Assembly: GCA_026874595.1 (NCBI GenBank)
Contig: CM049317.1
Span: forward strand, 26,630,401 to 26,694,400
From: Sipunculus nudus
Taxonomy: Eukaryota; Annelida; Sipuncula; Golfingiida; Sipunculidae
DNA length: 64,000 nucleotides
Direction: 5' to 3'
Position numbers and translations under genes: made by a program. The notes below the pieces were generated by a model, which saw nothing but the letters and a program-made list of their open reading frames with translations, was not told the DNA's origin and did no database searches. This document shows, in pieces, positions 40,756 to 55,968 of the stretch; within the stretch, counting starts at the first letter, position 1; each line of letters starts with the position of its first letter.

Positions 40756-41293
40756 AAGGACTTTAATTACCCTGTCCTCGGTGATGCAGTTAAATACGGT
40801 CACAGCACACATCTCTTTGAAGTGGGTTAACAATGGTAGGTCACGCATATTAAACACCTTAATCACGAGAGCAACTCTTAATTAGCTTATGATTGTTTGT
40901 CAAACAAACTTTGTGTTCTGCTGTCCCATGGTTTGTTCCTTTGATGATACTCATAATAAAATTGTCAAAGGCTCTTATATAAACTTACATTGTTAACCCC
41001 TTATGTTCGTTATGTCTTGTCAAAACATCTCTTCTATAAAAGACCAACAAATTTCGAATCATGTCACTATTCAATCATGAGTGGCACGCGCAAACGCAAC
41101 GATCTAGATCTACTTCTTTATCACAATACGAATAGTGTTACAAAACAAATGCTAAATTAATTAGATATACGGCGGTCCAATCGATCATTTGGCTTCCCCT
41201 TACACATGGTAGACGGTGAACTTCGCCTAAATGCAACTTCGGTTAATTGCAACAAATTTGCTTGACAAAAGCCTCATGCAATTAAGCGGCTTC

Positions 41294-41384
<91 letters not shown>

Positions 41385-44300
41385 TATATATTATGTATTA
41401 TATAGGCTTACTAAAAACAACTACAAGAAAGTGTCATTAAAAATGATATTCACCCCATATATTTCATATTATCTTAAAACATGTACAATGTTAGTGCTAG
41501 GTCATACATATTGCTGAAATGGTCATTAATTTTTATAAAAACAATGTACAATTAAACAAATTTAAAATTAAGCTATTGTTGACATTAAATATAATTTTTG
41601 CCTTAATATTTCATGTTTCTAGTAGAGAGAAACACGACAAAGGAAAAAAGGTTTTCAGATACTGTCATGTAATTTAATATCAACTTAATACAAGTTAAGA
41701 AAAAACATATAATCTCCTTTGGGCTTAATATATAAAAAATATAATATTGATTTTAGATATGTGTTTTTTTTTTGCCAGGGATGCTACATTAAACTCCTGA
41801 TTGGATGACATCAAGTTAGAAGCCCCTGTGTTTTAATGGGCACAGGTACTTTGATAAAACGATCTGTATATTTGACATTAATTCATGTAACAAGGCAAAG
41901 GTGACAGTAATACTCCACAGAACGTCATAACACATTATTAACACAAACCCGTCTTTGTTGCATTATTGAATATCATCGCCCAGGCAAACAGACAACTTTT
42001 ATTGTTTACTGCCATATGTGTGGATTTATAGAAATAAGGAATCTATCCTTGAAAGAATCATAGGTCATTATTGATTAATATGTCAATGGCCATCTATTAT
42101 AATTGTATTGTAGAAGTTAATCCCGTGTATTTTTTAATAGATTTAAAGTGAAACAAACATGGTTGTGTTAATTAAGGTTCACAGTATTTGTACTAACAAC
42201 ATACAGCGTCCACCTTTTTCAACTGCAAAGTACTTCCATTGTCGGGCTTAAAAACCAGTGCAGGATATTAACATTCGAATACTACATCATTTGTCAGCTC
42301 TAGAATCCAACATAATATCTAAAAGAAAGTCTAAATATATTGGTAACCATAAGCAATATCCAGTGGACTTCTTTTCTGCAGTATAAAAGTGTTATCCTAG
42401 TTATCCGTTAATGAGTATGTCTCGGTTCAATATTATTTCCATATTTAGTTCAGTCATTTTAAAGTTATCAATGGTAGGACTTATATTTTATATATTTTCC
42501 CCAGAATAACGTATTTTCAAATCGACAACAATTATGCTTACTCGGACAAGACATGATGTGAAATCCTATGCATAATTGGAAAAAGTTTTATATAGTTAAA
42601 TCTTGGTAAACGTTGTGTGACTTATTTTCATTTCAGGTAGGTATTATTGTTCATCTAAACCTCTGACAATATAATAACATGATTTTTAATGAGACCTGTT
42701 AAAGAAATTTAGGCATTTAATTCACATATACGATAAGGGTATGTTACCGCAAATCTTTTTGATATTTTAGTTAAGGTTAAACAATATTCTAACGCTTTTA
42801 CCTGTGGGGCACTTTGTAACAACACATTTAATACTTCAGAAATTTTAGAGGTTTTAATATTCCTACCCGTATATTGATATCGAGATCTGCAGCCTTCAAC
42901 AGCTTGTGTAAAAACAAATGCTGTCATCAAACTTATTGGCCACTTTTCTACTTGCATCTACCCTTGTGTAACTCTGATACAACTAAATTTTATAATGATG
43001 TTAAAATTTACACTTAAGAATAGTATTTAAGATGCAAGGCTGGCAAAGAAAATTAAATTTAATGCACCTGTGGATCCCGCTAGTCTGGAACATTTCAAAA
43101 ATAGCAGGAATCATATTTTGAAATTAAATCAAGATTCCGCTCTTTTATAGGAGCGTTTACATGTTGCAATATATTAAACATGTGATCATTTAAAAGGATT
43201 CTTAACATTCCTACTCCCAATTTGGAATAACATATGAAAATTCCGTCGAAGGACTAGTATATAAGAACGTATTGTTACAAAAAAAACCCATTTTTTTCGT
43301 ACTTGCATCCACGTTAGCTATTGACTAGTAATTGAATGTTGCTAAAAAATGGTACCAATAGGCATTTTGCGGTGAAGGGATGAATATTTTTCTGTCTAAA
43401 ATCTTTCTTGATCTTCGACATCTTAGTTAAAAAAAGGATAATAAGTACATGGCGACAGAACTGGATAAAAATGCAGTCGATAAATCTACAATTGTAAGTA
43501 TTAAAATACCGATACAAACAGTATTGTGTGTTAATGTTTAAGGTTTATAGTGTTCCCAAAATCTACAATTGCTAGTGATACAATTGTGATAGAAACAATA
43601 TTTTGTGTTAAGATTTGAGATTTATAGTGTTCGTAGAATCTGCAGTTGTAAGTGATACAATGGTGATTTGAACACCATTGTGTGTTATTATTTGAGGTTT
43701 ATGGTGTTTGAAGATATTCAATTGTTAGTGATACATTAGTAATACCAACACCATCTGGTGTTTTTCTTTGAGGTTAATATTGTTCGTAGCATCTGCAATT
43801 TGTAGTGATACAATAGTGATAGAAACACTAGCCTGTGTTAATATTTAATTTAGTGTCCGTAGAATCTACGATTTTTTGTTGATACAGCAGTGATATAAAC
43901 AATATTTTGCGTTAATATTATCGGTTTAAAGTGTCTGTTGAATCTACAAGTCTGATGGTCTTAGCACGGGATCAATACCTGTTTTGTATACTACTGAGTA
44001 TATCACTATTTATCATTAACAGCGGGATACACGATGCCTAGACGAATTTCATTTAGCAATTTAATATGAAGTAATGCCAAAAATATTACTGTTATCACTG
44101 GAAAAAAAATCCCAACTTTACACAAATAGTCGCGTAAAAACCGGCGTGAAGGTAAATGATTGGAGTGCACATATAAAGGGCTAATCTATATTTAGTTTAA
44201 TAACAGCTGTTTGGCAGGCAGACATTAACTAAAGTCACTGTCAGCTTTAAAAACAAAACCTGAAGAATATTGATATTGATTACTCGATTTGATAATTTGT

Positions 44301-47165
44301 AAAATTAATCCAGGTGCCCTAACTCGTTAATAGATGTATATGACCTAAAATGAAAATGGGCAAATGTTGATATAACATTTGTTTTAAAATATTCGTACAT
44401 AATATTTAGAAAAGAGAAGTGTTAAACCCTAAAACGTAAGACATATCAGAACACAGCAAAAATGTTAATAATGCATGAGGAACTATTTACCACATCTTCT
44501 TTCCACAAACGTTCGACGAAATCTACGATAGGCGTCTGGAGAACATGTGGTGTTAACTTATCAAAGGCATAGCCTGGGTATTATTTCGTGCAGGCTTTGT
44601 CTGAGTGATGATAAATATAACTAGTGATCCAGCTCCGACGTTGAAGGGGGGGGGGGGAGGCAGAGAGTTCCGCCCGCCCATCTCCTTCGACTCGACTGTG
44701 GAAATGAAGTATAAGATATAATCTCGAAAGATCAGAGATCACCAGGGCCACCCATGAAGCTGCCGTCCCAACTAATAACCAATGCCAGACCGGTATCTTG
44801 GATTGTTATAGCAGATAATTCTTCGGCGATTGTTGCAAGTCCATGCAAGTTTCGCATACCGTCAGCTAAATATGTTTACTGGAGTTATATTTGAACATTT
44901 GTTTATGAACATTTTTTAATCATCACAGCCTGAATATGCCAGTTCACTTGAGGTGTTATAATTTTCAGTTCATTATGTGGTGTTTTTCTTAAAATTGTTG
45001 AAAGGAAAATTTTATAGACAAGGGAAAATGGCAGAGAACTGTCGGAAATGAAGAGTATATTTGCTAAATTAATAAGTTGTCCGAACCGTATAATTTGTTA
45101 TGCCATTACAATGTCTCCAGACTTAATTATCCGGTGGTAGGCGACCGATTGTTTCCGTTATAGTAAAGACCAGAAGAATGATGCAAAGGCTCTGTTATTC
45201 AATCGGGAAATGGGGTTGGAAGGTGTATGAATACATTTTGTCGTGGTCGAATTATGGGCCCTCCAAGTAAAGTTCATTTGTCATGCATTACATACCGTCC
45301 GGTTGGTCTTTTACATCCGTTCTGAACGTGTAACATTTAGGGCTCCCTCCTGCCTGCCAGCAACATCCTGCTGTCTCGCATTCTTCCTGTGTAGCCTTCC
45401 CACAATCAACCTTCTCACCATCAAGATCACATGTAGCCACAGCTGAAGAAAAGTACAACGGTCACATAAATAATAAAAGCGTCGCTTTTTTGTTTTGTTG
45501 ATAAAATGTATTATTACGAATATTTTAGACATTTATTTACAGACAAAAAAAAGTTCAAATGCTATCCTAATTAAAATTTCATATGCTTTTCTGTTTCTTG
45601 ATTTCTTAAATTCAGCTGAAACTTTGAACATCTCACATTTGCGAGTAATCTGTCATGCGTGTGAAGTGTGGCTGCATAGAAAACGATTCCATCTTAGAAA
45701 ACTTGTGTGCTTTTACTTTTTTTTAATTGGATTGGAATATTATATCAAGAGTTAAAAGCATGTTGAATTTATCATGTTGTTATATAAGCATATGGGTTTT
45801 TTAAACATTGCGGGGATTATCCGAAATAAGGCTCGAGCTAACACGGGAGTGATTCGATTTATTTAATACCCTCAAACATATTCTGCGTCTTTTATTTGAA
45901 TGCGAAAACCATATCAGCTGTAACTGGTTAAGGGGAGATATCAATTATGAGTTTGGTCGTTTAAGAGAACAAGAGATGCCAAATATACCAAACAAGTTAA
46001 CAGTAAATTAAAAAAAAATACACCAATATTGGGATATGTCATTAAGTCCATGAAAATTTTACTTGGTGCAGCCCAGATCCTGACTTCACACAGGGTAAGA
46101 ATTCCATATCCTTTTTTCTTCACTTGCACGAAGCGTCCTCTGGGGGTTCCTTGGCAGCGAATTATTTTCCTCTGGTTAGTTTCGAATTTTCCCGGAAATT
46201 CGTAACATAATTCTCCACTGACGCCATGCACGGATGAAATCTTGTGACCCACTTCTACATGGAAGTTGCTCAGTCTTTGGCCTACACAATAAAATGATAT
46301 TACACTATACCACTAATATAGCATCAGAGAGGAGACACTAGGAATTTATTTCAGATTGTGGACTCATTGTTTAGATAACAAACCTTAATTTTGACACGGA
46401 GAACAGAATTAACTTACATTCAGTAAATATTGTGTTGAAAAAAAATCATTATAAGGAACTAAATTCGCGAACGTAGCAGTGTCACAGCTGAGGTTGGGCT
46501 ACTATTTAAATTATTTTATTTTAAGTGAGTTTAAGCAGTGCCAAAATTATATAAACAAGTTTATTTATATATATGATATTTTAAGGAAATTAACTCACTT
46601 GTCTAGTCTATTGGTAACTGCAATCATTAACAAGTCGTTAGCAAGAGGAGAGTTAGCAGAAGAATGCGAGGTAGCATAAGCAACCTCTGACCAAGAAAGG
46701 TAATTTAGTAAAGTTTATTTTTTATATAAAAACGGGCACAATACAGAGACATCCATAACAATTCAGAAACTTGAAATTCCATAAACAGTTCTAAAACTAT
46801 TTTCCTCATATCTTGGAAATCGTTCACAAAATCGTGAATATTAACGGCAATTAATCTAGAACAAACAACTAAATTGTGGGATACTAAAAGGTTCAGACCT
46901 TGGACATATTTATTTAAATGTATACATCGTCCCTTTTTCTTCGAAATTCTATCTTCTATCATTTAATGCAGATAAATAGTTATATGCATTTTTCAAATCT
47001 AATGAACGTGACTGTCCCATTCACCAGAGGGAACTCTCTGTTTTGACTATACATAAATTGATGAGAAAGCATCAAAAGAACACTAATAATGACAAAACGG
47101 AAGCTATCATAATAGCATTAAAACATTTGTTAAGTGATGTTGAACTAAAATGAAAATTTTATCTT

Positions 47166-47206
<41 letters not shown>

Positions 47207-50200
47207 CTACACTATTAATTTGGTATTTTACCCAATATTTTAGCAATCAAAGAAGTACCTTTTTCAAAAATGAATCTCAATTTCAATATAGGATATTTAA
47301 AAAAAAAATCTCATGGAAAAGTAATGTTTATTAGCTAAATCAAATTTAACAATATTAAAAACTAAATATTAAGTTTTTAGTTTATGCATCCTTTTTTTTC
47401 TAGCCTCTTAAGCTATCACTTTTATTGGTGTAAAATGTCAAGATATTGTTCAGTCTACATCATATATAAGTAGATTCAATGGATGTAAAATTTGCGTGTG
47501 GTACGAATTAATGATATACGTTCAAACATACGGTATGAACCACCACTCGGGCGCGTCGAGGCAGTTTTGTAGGAATGATAATGTGTAAATTCATGATAAA
47601 CCGTCGTATGAGAGACTGGGCCCACGGAAAAAAAGACCATTAAAAGTGTTGTCGAAAGTGGTGAGGAAACTTTTAAAAGGGCAAACGATATGATTAACGA
47701 GATGTTAATACTAAACCGTTAAGGTAACCGTTTTAATCTCCTTGCAAACGCTCCAAAAGAGTTTAGCATATTCCATGTACTGAAGTTCCGCTGTTTTTTT
47801 TTTATACGAAATCCCCGCTACTTGTAGACACCTCCATACAGATGGCACCCCTATACAGTGGCGTTTTCGTCTCCCTCTTTTATTTTCTGCTCGTTGTAAT
47901 TTATCTTGTGTCGGGGCCTTCATTTAAAAAGCAACCCTATAAATCGGACAGTTTGTTTTAGTTCATCGGGTACCCAAATATTGAGGTTTAATTGTCCTTA
48001 CCACAGCAGTCTCCCCTGTTGATAATGAGTAAACCCTCCAACATCATCTCTCGTCCAAGGTCCATGGCCCACCAGGGGTTTATCTCCTCCATCGTGTGGC
48101 TGCAGCTCTTGCCTGTCACAAAATTGTTATCTTTTTTCCCATCAAGTGCAAGTTTAGCAAATCCTCCAAACATGGTTGAGCTCTGGATAACATCGGCAAA
48201 TTCCTGGATTCCATCAGTGCCTATGAAAAAAGATGGAAAATTTCAACAACAACGAATATTAGACAGGCAATTATTGTTGTCATGGGACATTACGTTAGAA
48301 TGTTATTTATATAAATGGCATGCTCACTTTCACTAACAATTCAAGATGAAAATAGTACAAATATACTTAAACGTTCAGAAAATTTAATCTCACACGGAGG
48401 AATCAACAAAAACATGTCAAGCTCATCCTGAGTTTATTGTTCAGGACGGGCTCAGAACTATTGTTTTCCATTTACAATACATTTGCTGGTGTATAATAAT
48501 AATAATAATGATAAAAATAAAAATAATAATAATATTAATAATAACAGTAATAATAATAATAATAACAATAATAAGAGTTTGTAAAGTCATATATCATTCA
48601 ATTATATAAATATGCTTCATACAGAAATGTCTTGAGCATGGCCCTACACTGAAAGACTAAAATTTCTAAAGTTTACAAGGGATATTGCAGGGAATGCTTT
48701 CCATTGTTTTGGGTTGTGAAAACTTTAGACAGTATTGACTAGAACGGCGGTGTCTGCTTGGAATGTACATCGTAAGCAAGAAATAATTGAGTGCAAGTCG
48801 CTTAAGTGCCCAAACAAACCAGCACAAGAATCTTGTAGATGGTTCTTTGTCTCAGTAGGAGCTAGTGAGTGGGCGAAGTACAGGTAGGCTAAGTTCATGT
48901 CTCGGAATGTGAAGCAAAGCCCTGGCTACATTAATTTGAATGGCTTGGAGCTTCTGAAGATAATTGTGTTGGCCAGTACATAAGGAATTACAACAATTAA
49001 ATCTCAATATGAGGTCAAAATCCTATTACTAGTGTAATTATTGTTTTAAAATCAGTCAGATTAAACACACTTTTAAATACCAATGTTTTGTGGGTTTTAT
49101 GTGGATTATCTCAATTTACGAATTCATTTTGTTTCACGAAAATATTAAAAAAGAGTAGTTCATATATTTGGTAAATGAGAATGGATATTCATGCACATAT
49201 ATAGTATTTTTGTTTATACATGCTGTTTTATAAGTGTATATACATACCTGTGCATCCATGCACCTCCACACGGAAAGCATGTTTCTTCTCATATTCCACA
49301 GATGTCAGCTTGAGCATACGCGTTGGTATAGGTGGGTACCAAAAGTTACTTCTTATGGACTTTTGGTCCACATTCCCCGTATACATCTACAATAATTAAC
49401 TTATATAAACACTAAAGCAGGCATTCATTAAAGATGGAGTATGTATCGTTTAACATTTTCAGATTATGTAATGTGTGTCTTACTTTATCTATCTCGCTAA
49501 GCAGAGTACAATATCTTTATCAAAATATGTTTTGATCGCAATGTCAAAAAGCCTCAAATCAGCTATCAGGAACACCATATTTTAGCTCAGCTGACTGTAA
49601 GTCAATTAAAGTATAGGAATGGCGCTTTATCAGTCCTCCTACCGGACGTCTGGCCGTCCGTTAACAGGGCAAAAATTGTAACTGCTGGTCCTGAAACTTA
49701 AAAATAAAGAACAAAGAAGGTCACTACGACCTATATCCCCATGAGCTATGGGGCTTAAAAGTATCCACTGAATAATAAAAAAAAGATAAAAAGCCTCCAA
49801 TATCATGATAATTAATGCATGGATTGTCATAAATCTAGTTTTGTCAGTTCCCGAAAAGTGGTGACGCCACCTTAATTCTTTGTGATTTAATCGAAATTTT
49901 TTTTCTATTTTATTTTCACACTATAAAATGACAACAATATTGTCAGTTTCTCAGCTGTGATTACACCTAGTGTCCCAAAACCTTGTGTGTTTATTGATCA
50001 CAAGTGGATGCCCTATAATAATTAACCTCTCTGTCTGTCTGTCTGTTTACCTGTCTGTGTGTTCTATCTGTCCATCCACATAATTTGGTTTCCAGATGTT
50101 AACTCTAGGTTGGTTTGACACATTGATGGGAATGGGGAAAGCATCAATGAATTTGGGGTACTGAGGTCAAAGTTCTAGGTCACATGGGCCATCTGTTTAC

Positions 50201-52371
50201 AAACTAGCTTCCAGATGATAACTCCAGATTTGTTTGACATATTGGTTTCAAACTTAACTTATAAATGGCTTACCACCACCGTAGGAAACTTGTTGATTTT
50301 GGGGTCAACGGTCAAAGGGCAAGGTCACAGGACCAATTTCTAAAAAAAGGATGTGTATCATTTCAAGCCAAACTTATCATAACAAACCTTCCATCTTCAG
50401 GATATTGCTAACCTGCCAACAGAGGAAGATATTATTCGATTTTGGGGTCATAGGGTCAAAGGCCATGGTCACAGGGCACATCCATTCACAAATTAGTTTA
50501 TGGATGATATTTCTGCTTTGGATAGTCAGATTGGCTTCAAACTTGACTTATTAATGACCCACCACTTAGGTATATTAATTTTGATTTTCAGGGTCCAGGG
50601 ATCAAAGTTGAAGGTCATAGAACCCACATCTTTAGAAAGATTTTAGAAGCACTGTAAATCAAACTTTTCTTCCAAAACTTTCAATCTTTCACACATGGCT
50701 TACTTGCCCAAAGTGATGAAATCTGTAGCTTTTGCAGAGACCTGGTCAAAGTTCAAGGTTACTTTTTAAAAAATTGTTACAATAACGTTAATGCTGCAAG
50801 CTCAAGGATAATAAGTTCTAAAATTTCTTGGTCACAAGGTCACAGGACTCTCATTCTGAAAAAAAAAATCTTTAAAAAATTCCTCATGGACAAATATTGA
50901 TGAGCGTCGAGGCCCGTGTGTCCCTAGTTCTCATCGGGGATCAAATCAAAGAAATGTAACGTGGGACACTTAAGTATGGTTTGGTAATTGAATGATGTAT
51001 CGTTTGACATTGTCAGATTGTGAAATGTCTTTCTTGCTTTAACTCTCTCGATATACAGAGTACAATAATTTTCATCAGATATTTTGATCGTAGGGTTTAT
51101 GTCAGGCAAGCAGCCTTAAATAAGCTATCAGGGACACCATTTTTTCTCATCGGGGATCCCAGTCTTAGTGGAAACTCATATGCTCTGATCAAAGAGATGT
51201 TACGTGGAACACTTTACCATGGTTTAGTAATTGAAGGATGTATCGTCTGACATTTTCAGATTGTGTAATGTCTATCTTGCTTTATCTGTCTCTATAAACG
51301 AAGTACAGTATTTTTCATCAGATATTTTGATCGTAGTGTTTATGCCGGGCACAACCTTAAATTAGCTATCAGGTTCACATTTTTTTCTCATCGGGGATCC
51401 TGGCCGTAGTAGAAGTTCACTGGTTTTAATCAAAGGATGTTACGTCTGACACTTTACCATGGTTTGGTAATTGAAATGATTATTCATGTACTCACGATTG
51501 CGTTTCCGCTTCCATCTTGCCTGGAGAACCATTCTTCGCCATCTTTACTGAACTCAATCCGGAACTTTTTGGTCCACGCTGTCTGTGCTGCGTGACCCTG
51601 AGTGCGTACTCCGCTGACACGATGCGAGAACCAAAGGTCAATCTGTTATATGAAGCAAAATACAATATTTAAGGAATAATGCTAAATAAATGTAATAATG
51701 ACAACAAATAATCCATATGCATTGATGTGTAATTGTGTGGATCTGCCACGCCGACCGTTTGTTTAGTTAGATGAATTGTACTTTAATATGATATATTCTT
51801 TTTACCATAAACCATTCATCATTTGAACTGTCACTTGACCAGCCCCCGTCGGAGAATAAAACCGCTGTGTCTTGTATGCTTCCTGAACCATGGCTGATGG
51901 TACCCACGTCATACACCTCGAACAAAGGTTCAGCGCAAACTACGAAGAAAAGAAAGCAATTTTAAGGTATCCTGGCTCATACACAATTTCGGAATAGTGC
52001 ATTAAATCTGATACAGATATTTATGACATATACAGTGATAAATAATCCAGCCCCACGGAAGCGGAGCTACCGCAAAATCATAGGAGTCCATTAAAATCAT
52101 AAATTCAGACACAACATATTGTGGCCATCGCGGTGTAACTGTTTACGCTTCAATATGTTTAACAATTTGTAAATGTGACTAAAACTTCATTATAAAAAGC
52201 AAAGAGGGAGGAAGATGTATTTTAGATGTGTGCTAGGAAGATTGATCTATACTAACTCGTCTCCAAGAGGTGTGCTGGGAACAACACGTAACATATTTTC
52301 ATGTAATTATCAGATAACATTATAATGCATTTTAATCACAACATATATACAAAACCCACAAAACTCATCAG

Positions 52372-52440
<69 letters not shown>

Positions 52441-55400
52441 TCTTCTTTAATAAAAGCTGTTACAATGAAATCACTAAAATTAAGGCCTCGTAAAAGTGGT
52501 CCGATTTTCGAGATGATCGTCGTAGGAAGTTTTTACATTAAGGGCAAAAGAAACATATAACAGTTTGGATCGTAAAAAAAATGTATGTTATGTTGAGGTT
52601 GTCGTTAAATCGCTGTGGTCGTCAGGCGATACTTTACTGTACTTTACTGGAAATATCTAACTGAAAAGCAGATGTTCAACAAAATCTGCATAATTTTTTT
52701 TTTCATTTTTTTAAAACTCACCGAATAAAAGTTTCTATTATTGTTCATATATTTATATAATTACATAACAATGAAGCCATATTTATAATAAGGATCATGA
52801 TGGATGCGATACTCAATGTCAAAGCTCTTTATTCGTTACCTTATGTATTAATAATAAAAAAATGAAAAAAAAAGAAAAGTTATCGTGACATTTATTTAGA
52901 CGAGTAATCTGACTTTACCTGAATTTTCTGTAAGACACTGTATTCCTACATCCTCTGTATGCTGACACCCAGTGTTACCAACATCTTTGGTCTTTGGACA
53001 TTTAGAGATGTCTTCTTCTGTTCCCTTACAGTCAAGCCCACCAAGAAGAATGTTGGTGTCTGCCGATCCTGGTTCCGTCTCATTCCAGATTCCAATGTAG
53101 CCATTAAATCCTTGAAAATTTAGTTTACATATTGTGAGGGGTTGTATAAAAAGGCAAGTTGATGATTGCTTTAACCCATGGGATACCAGCATGGGTTCCA
53201 ATGAGGGATCAAACAACTCTATTTTCGCTGGTAAAACTATCCTTATTCAAAGTCTTTTGGACGAATTATCTACGGGAATGCAGTTTTTCATCTTCAGTTA
53301 CACAGACGTCTGTGTTTAGCAACAGAGCGAGATATGTGGGGATATATGATAGATCTGAATCACTACCTCTGGATTCGTCTCATCGGCTTATCAGGTTCCT
53401 GAATTTCTATTTGTTTGCAATATTGGTTTAATCACTTCATCAGAGCCGGAAAGGGATAAGATCAGTTAAAAGATAACTGAAATGTTAAACACCAATGTCC
53501 CGAAAATTAAAGCACACACAAGCCAAATATAAGTCAACTACCTATAACGGAAGCTATACCGGTATTTAAGTATGTAAGTGGGCTATGAAACCAGAATAAA
53601 TTATACCCGATATTTATTCACAAACTTGTCAAACGGGTAGATTTTTCATGTATAATATAGATATCTCTTTTAAAAAAACGTGTACATGTACTTTGTTCAA
53701 TCGTCAAATGAATAGGATTTCAGTTCAGCTTAAGCCAGCCCATATTTTGCTAGCCGACAAATTATTCATCTGTCCTTTTGTCGAAGCCAGCTGCATATGC
53801 CTACTCAAAATAATACAAATTATATGTTGTTGGATAATGGTCCCCAAAGAGCCCAATATTTCTGGTAGCGCTGGATAATTTACAAATTGATAAAAAGTTT
53901 AGTTTATAGTCTAAACTATGACAAACAAAAACAGATTTTTATCAATGTGCATGGTGAACAAACATCCAACTTGTTCAAGGCATATTAAATGATATGTTTA
54001 AGATATGTTTGAAACAATTTGTGCAATACAAAATCTCAGATTGCATTTTGGCGGCCTTGTTTGATTTTTGGACTGTTCTGCAATTTGGGATGCATTCCTC
54101 ATATAATCAAATATTCCCTGTATATTTGACATAATTCAAAGGTATTCTGTTTGCGAAAATGCGTGCAACTCAAAATCTCTGATTGTTATATGTTTCTCAT
54201 AACGTATGCAACTGAAAAAATCTCTGATTTTCTAGCAGCCATACTTGATTGAGGATAAGTCTGATGTTTATGGAGATAGGGATGGAGTCCTCATAGGCAA
54301 AAACTATCTCTGTGAATTTGAAAAGATAAAGCATTGTTGATATAAGGCGTGCGAACAAAAATCACCTGTTATGCTCTGGCAGCGTTGGAATTCCCACAGG
54401 CTGGATTTTAATAGGTCTGAAGACCCTGTGAACTGATAAAGATTATCCAGGTACTTGTTGATATATCGTGCGAGAAAGAAATTAATCTATTGTGCTCTTG
54501 CAGCCATATTGGAATTATGACAGGAGCACAATTCTTTAGATATGGATCCCTCGAAGACCATATAACCCCACGCAATTGAGAAATATCAAGAATGTGCTTT
54601 TTGAGACATCGTGCGCAAATAAAGCGTCACTGACTGACGAACAGAAGGACTGATGGACGGCCAATCTCACACGGTGATCACTATAGGGCACCGCTTTTCA
54701 AGCGGGCCATAAAAAGCACATGATGGTAGCGGACACAAGCAAAAATGAATTACAAAGAGAAACTGACCAGAAAACACTGCAAAAACAAAACCAGAAACAT
54801 AGTCCGTTTTCCCCAACGGACACTGCCTTCGTCAAGCCAAAGGCCGGCGAAATCCTTTTTTGAAACTTGTTGACAAATTATTTCATAAGAAATCATAATA
54901 AATACGAAAAATTCACAAATACGAAAATCAGATGCAGTTGCTTGAAAAAATGTTTAATCAATAACCTAAAGCCCATGCATATCTGAAAGGTAACAAGAAA
55001 ATAATGCAAATGCTGTGTTATATTTGACTGCCCTCTCTTTTGGGAATGCCTCGGATCGTCCATTGCCTTCAGAGCAGACAGCAGCGCCAAATTCAATATG
55101 TACATTAATCATGACTGATGGTTCATTTAGACAAAAGTAATACGACCATAACACATCCTTCAAACGCAAGGCCCATTTTAACGAAACAGAGGTCGCATGA
55201 CATGTATGGACAGGCCAAGAATTTCCCATTACCTGTTTATCACATTCTACTTCTGTTAGCCAAGGGCAAATAAAAATAACTTACTGGAAAAAAAGTTGTC
55301 AAATTGAATCCACCTATCAGCATGGACCAAGGGTGCCCATCGTGCGAAATCGATATTGTAAAAATCGGTATCGTGGCACTAAATTAATCTTCAGTGACCT

Positions 55401-55455
55401 GATGAGCCAATGAGGTGAAAATGGCGAGATATATTTCATACATCAGAATAAATAA

Positions 55456-55521
<66 letters not shown>

Positions 55522-55921
55522 CTGACCTGAGTTATCACGTATCATACATAAGACTTTTGACATATATTAATTGAATTCTATTTAAGAACCTGCGCGGTCC
55601 CTCTTTGTAAACAATTATGATCATTACGTGTTTATTACCAGTTAACTGAAATTAAATCAAGAGTCTCACGTAGAAGTGAACATATCAAGTCTCCTTCATG
55701 AATGTCCCAGCCATCGTCACATACTGTTCCCCATTCATCTGAAACATGAATTTAACGTGTTTTATGAGGAAATAACTGTCAAACTTGAATCTTAACAAGA
55801 CACAAAAAATTTTCACGGATAAAAATAAAATGTTTCGCATGCAATTCTAATAGACCTGTCGACACAACCCTACACATATGGGGGAATCAAATTTTGTCAG
55901 ACATTTTTATTGAAATGTAGT

Positions 55922-55968
<47 letters not shown>

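Noticed and set aside
48002-48220. R-G-D in the fucolectin exon as an integrin-binding site
   Set aside because: This R-G-D is the conserved N-R-G-D-C-C block of F-type lectins, involved in fucose binding.
54966-55229. 87-codon minus-strand open frame as an extra exon
   Set aside because: No recognised domain, and inserting it between exons 3 and 4 would break the SRCR domain.
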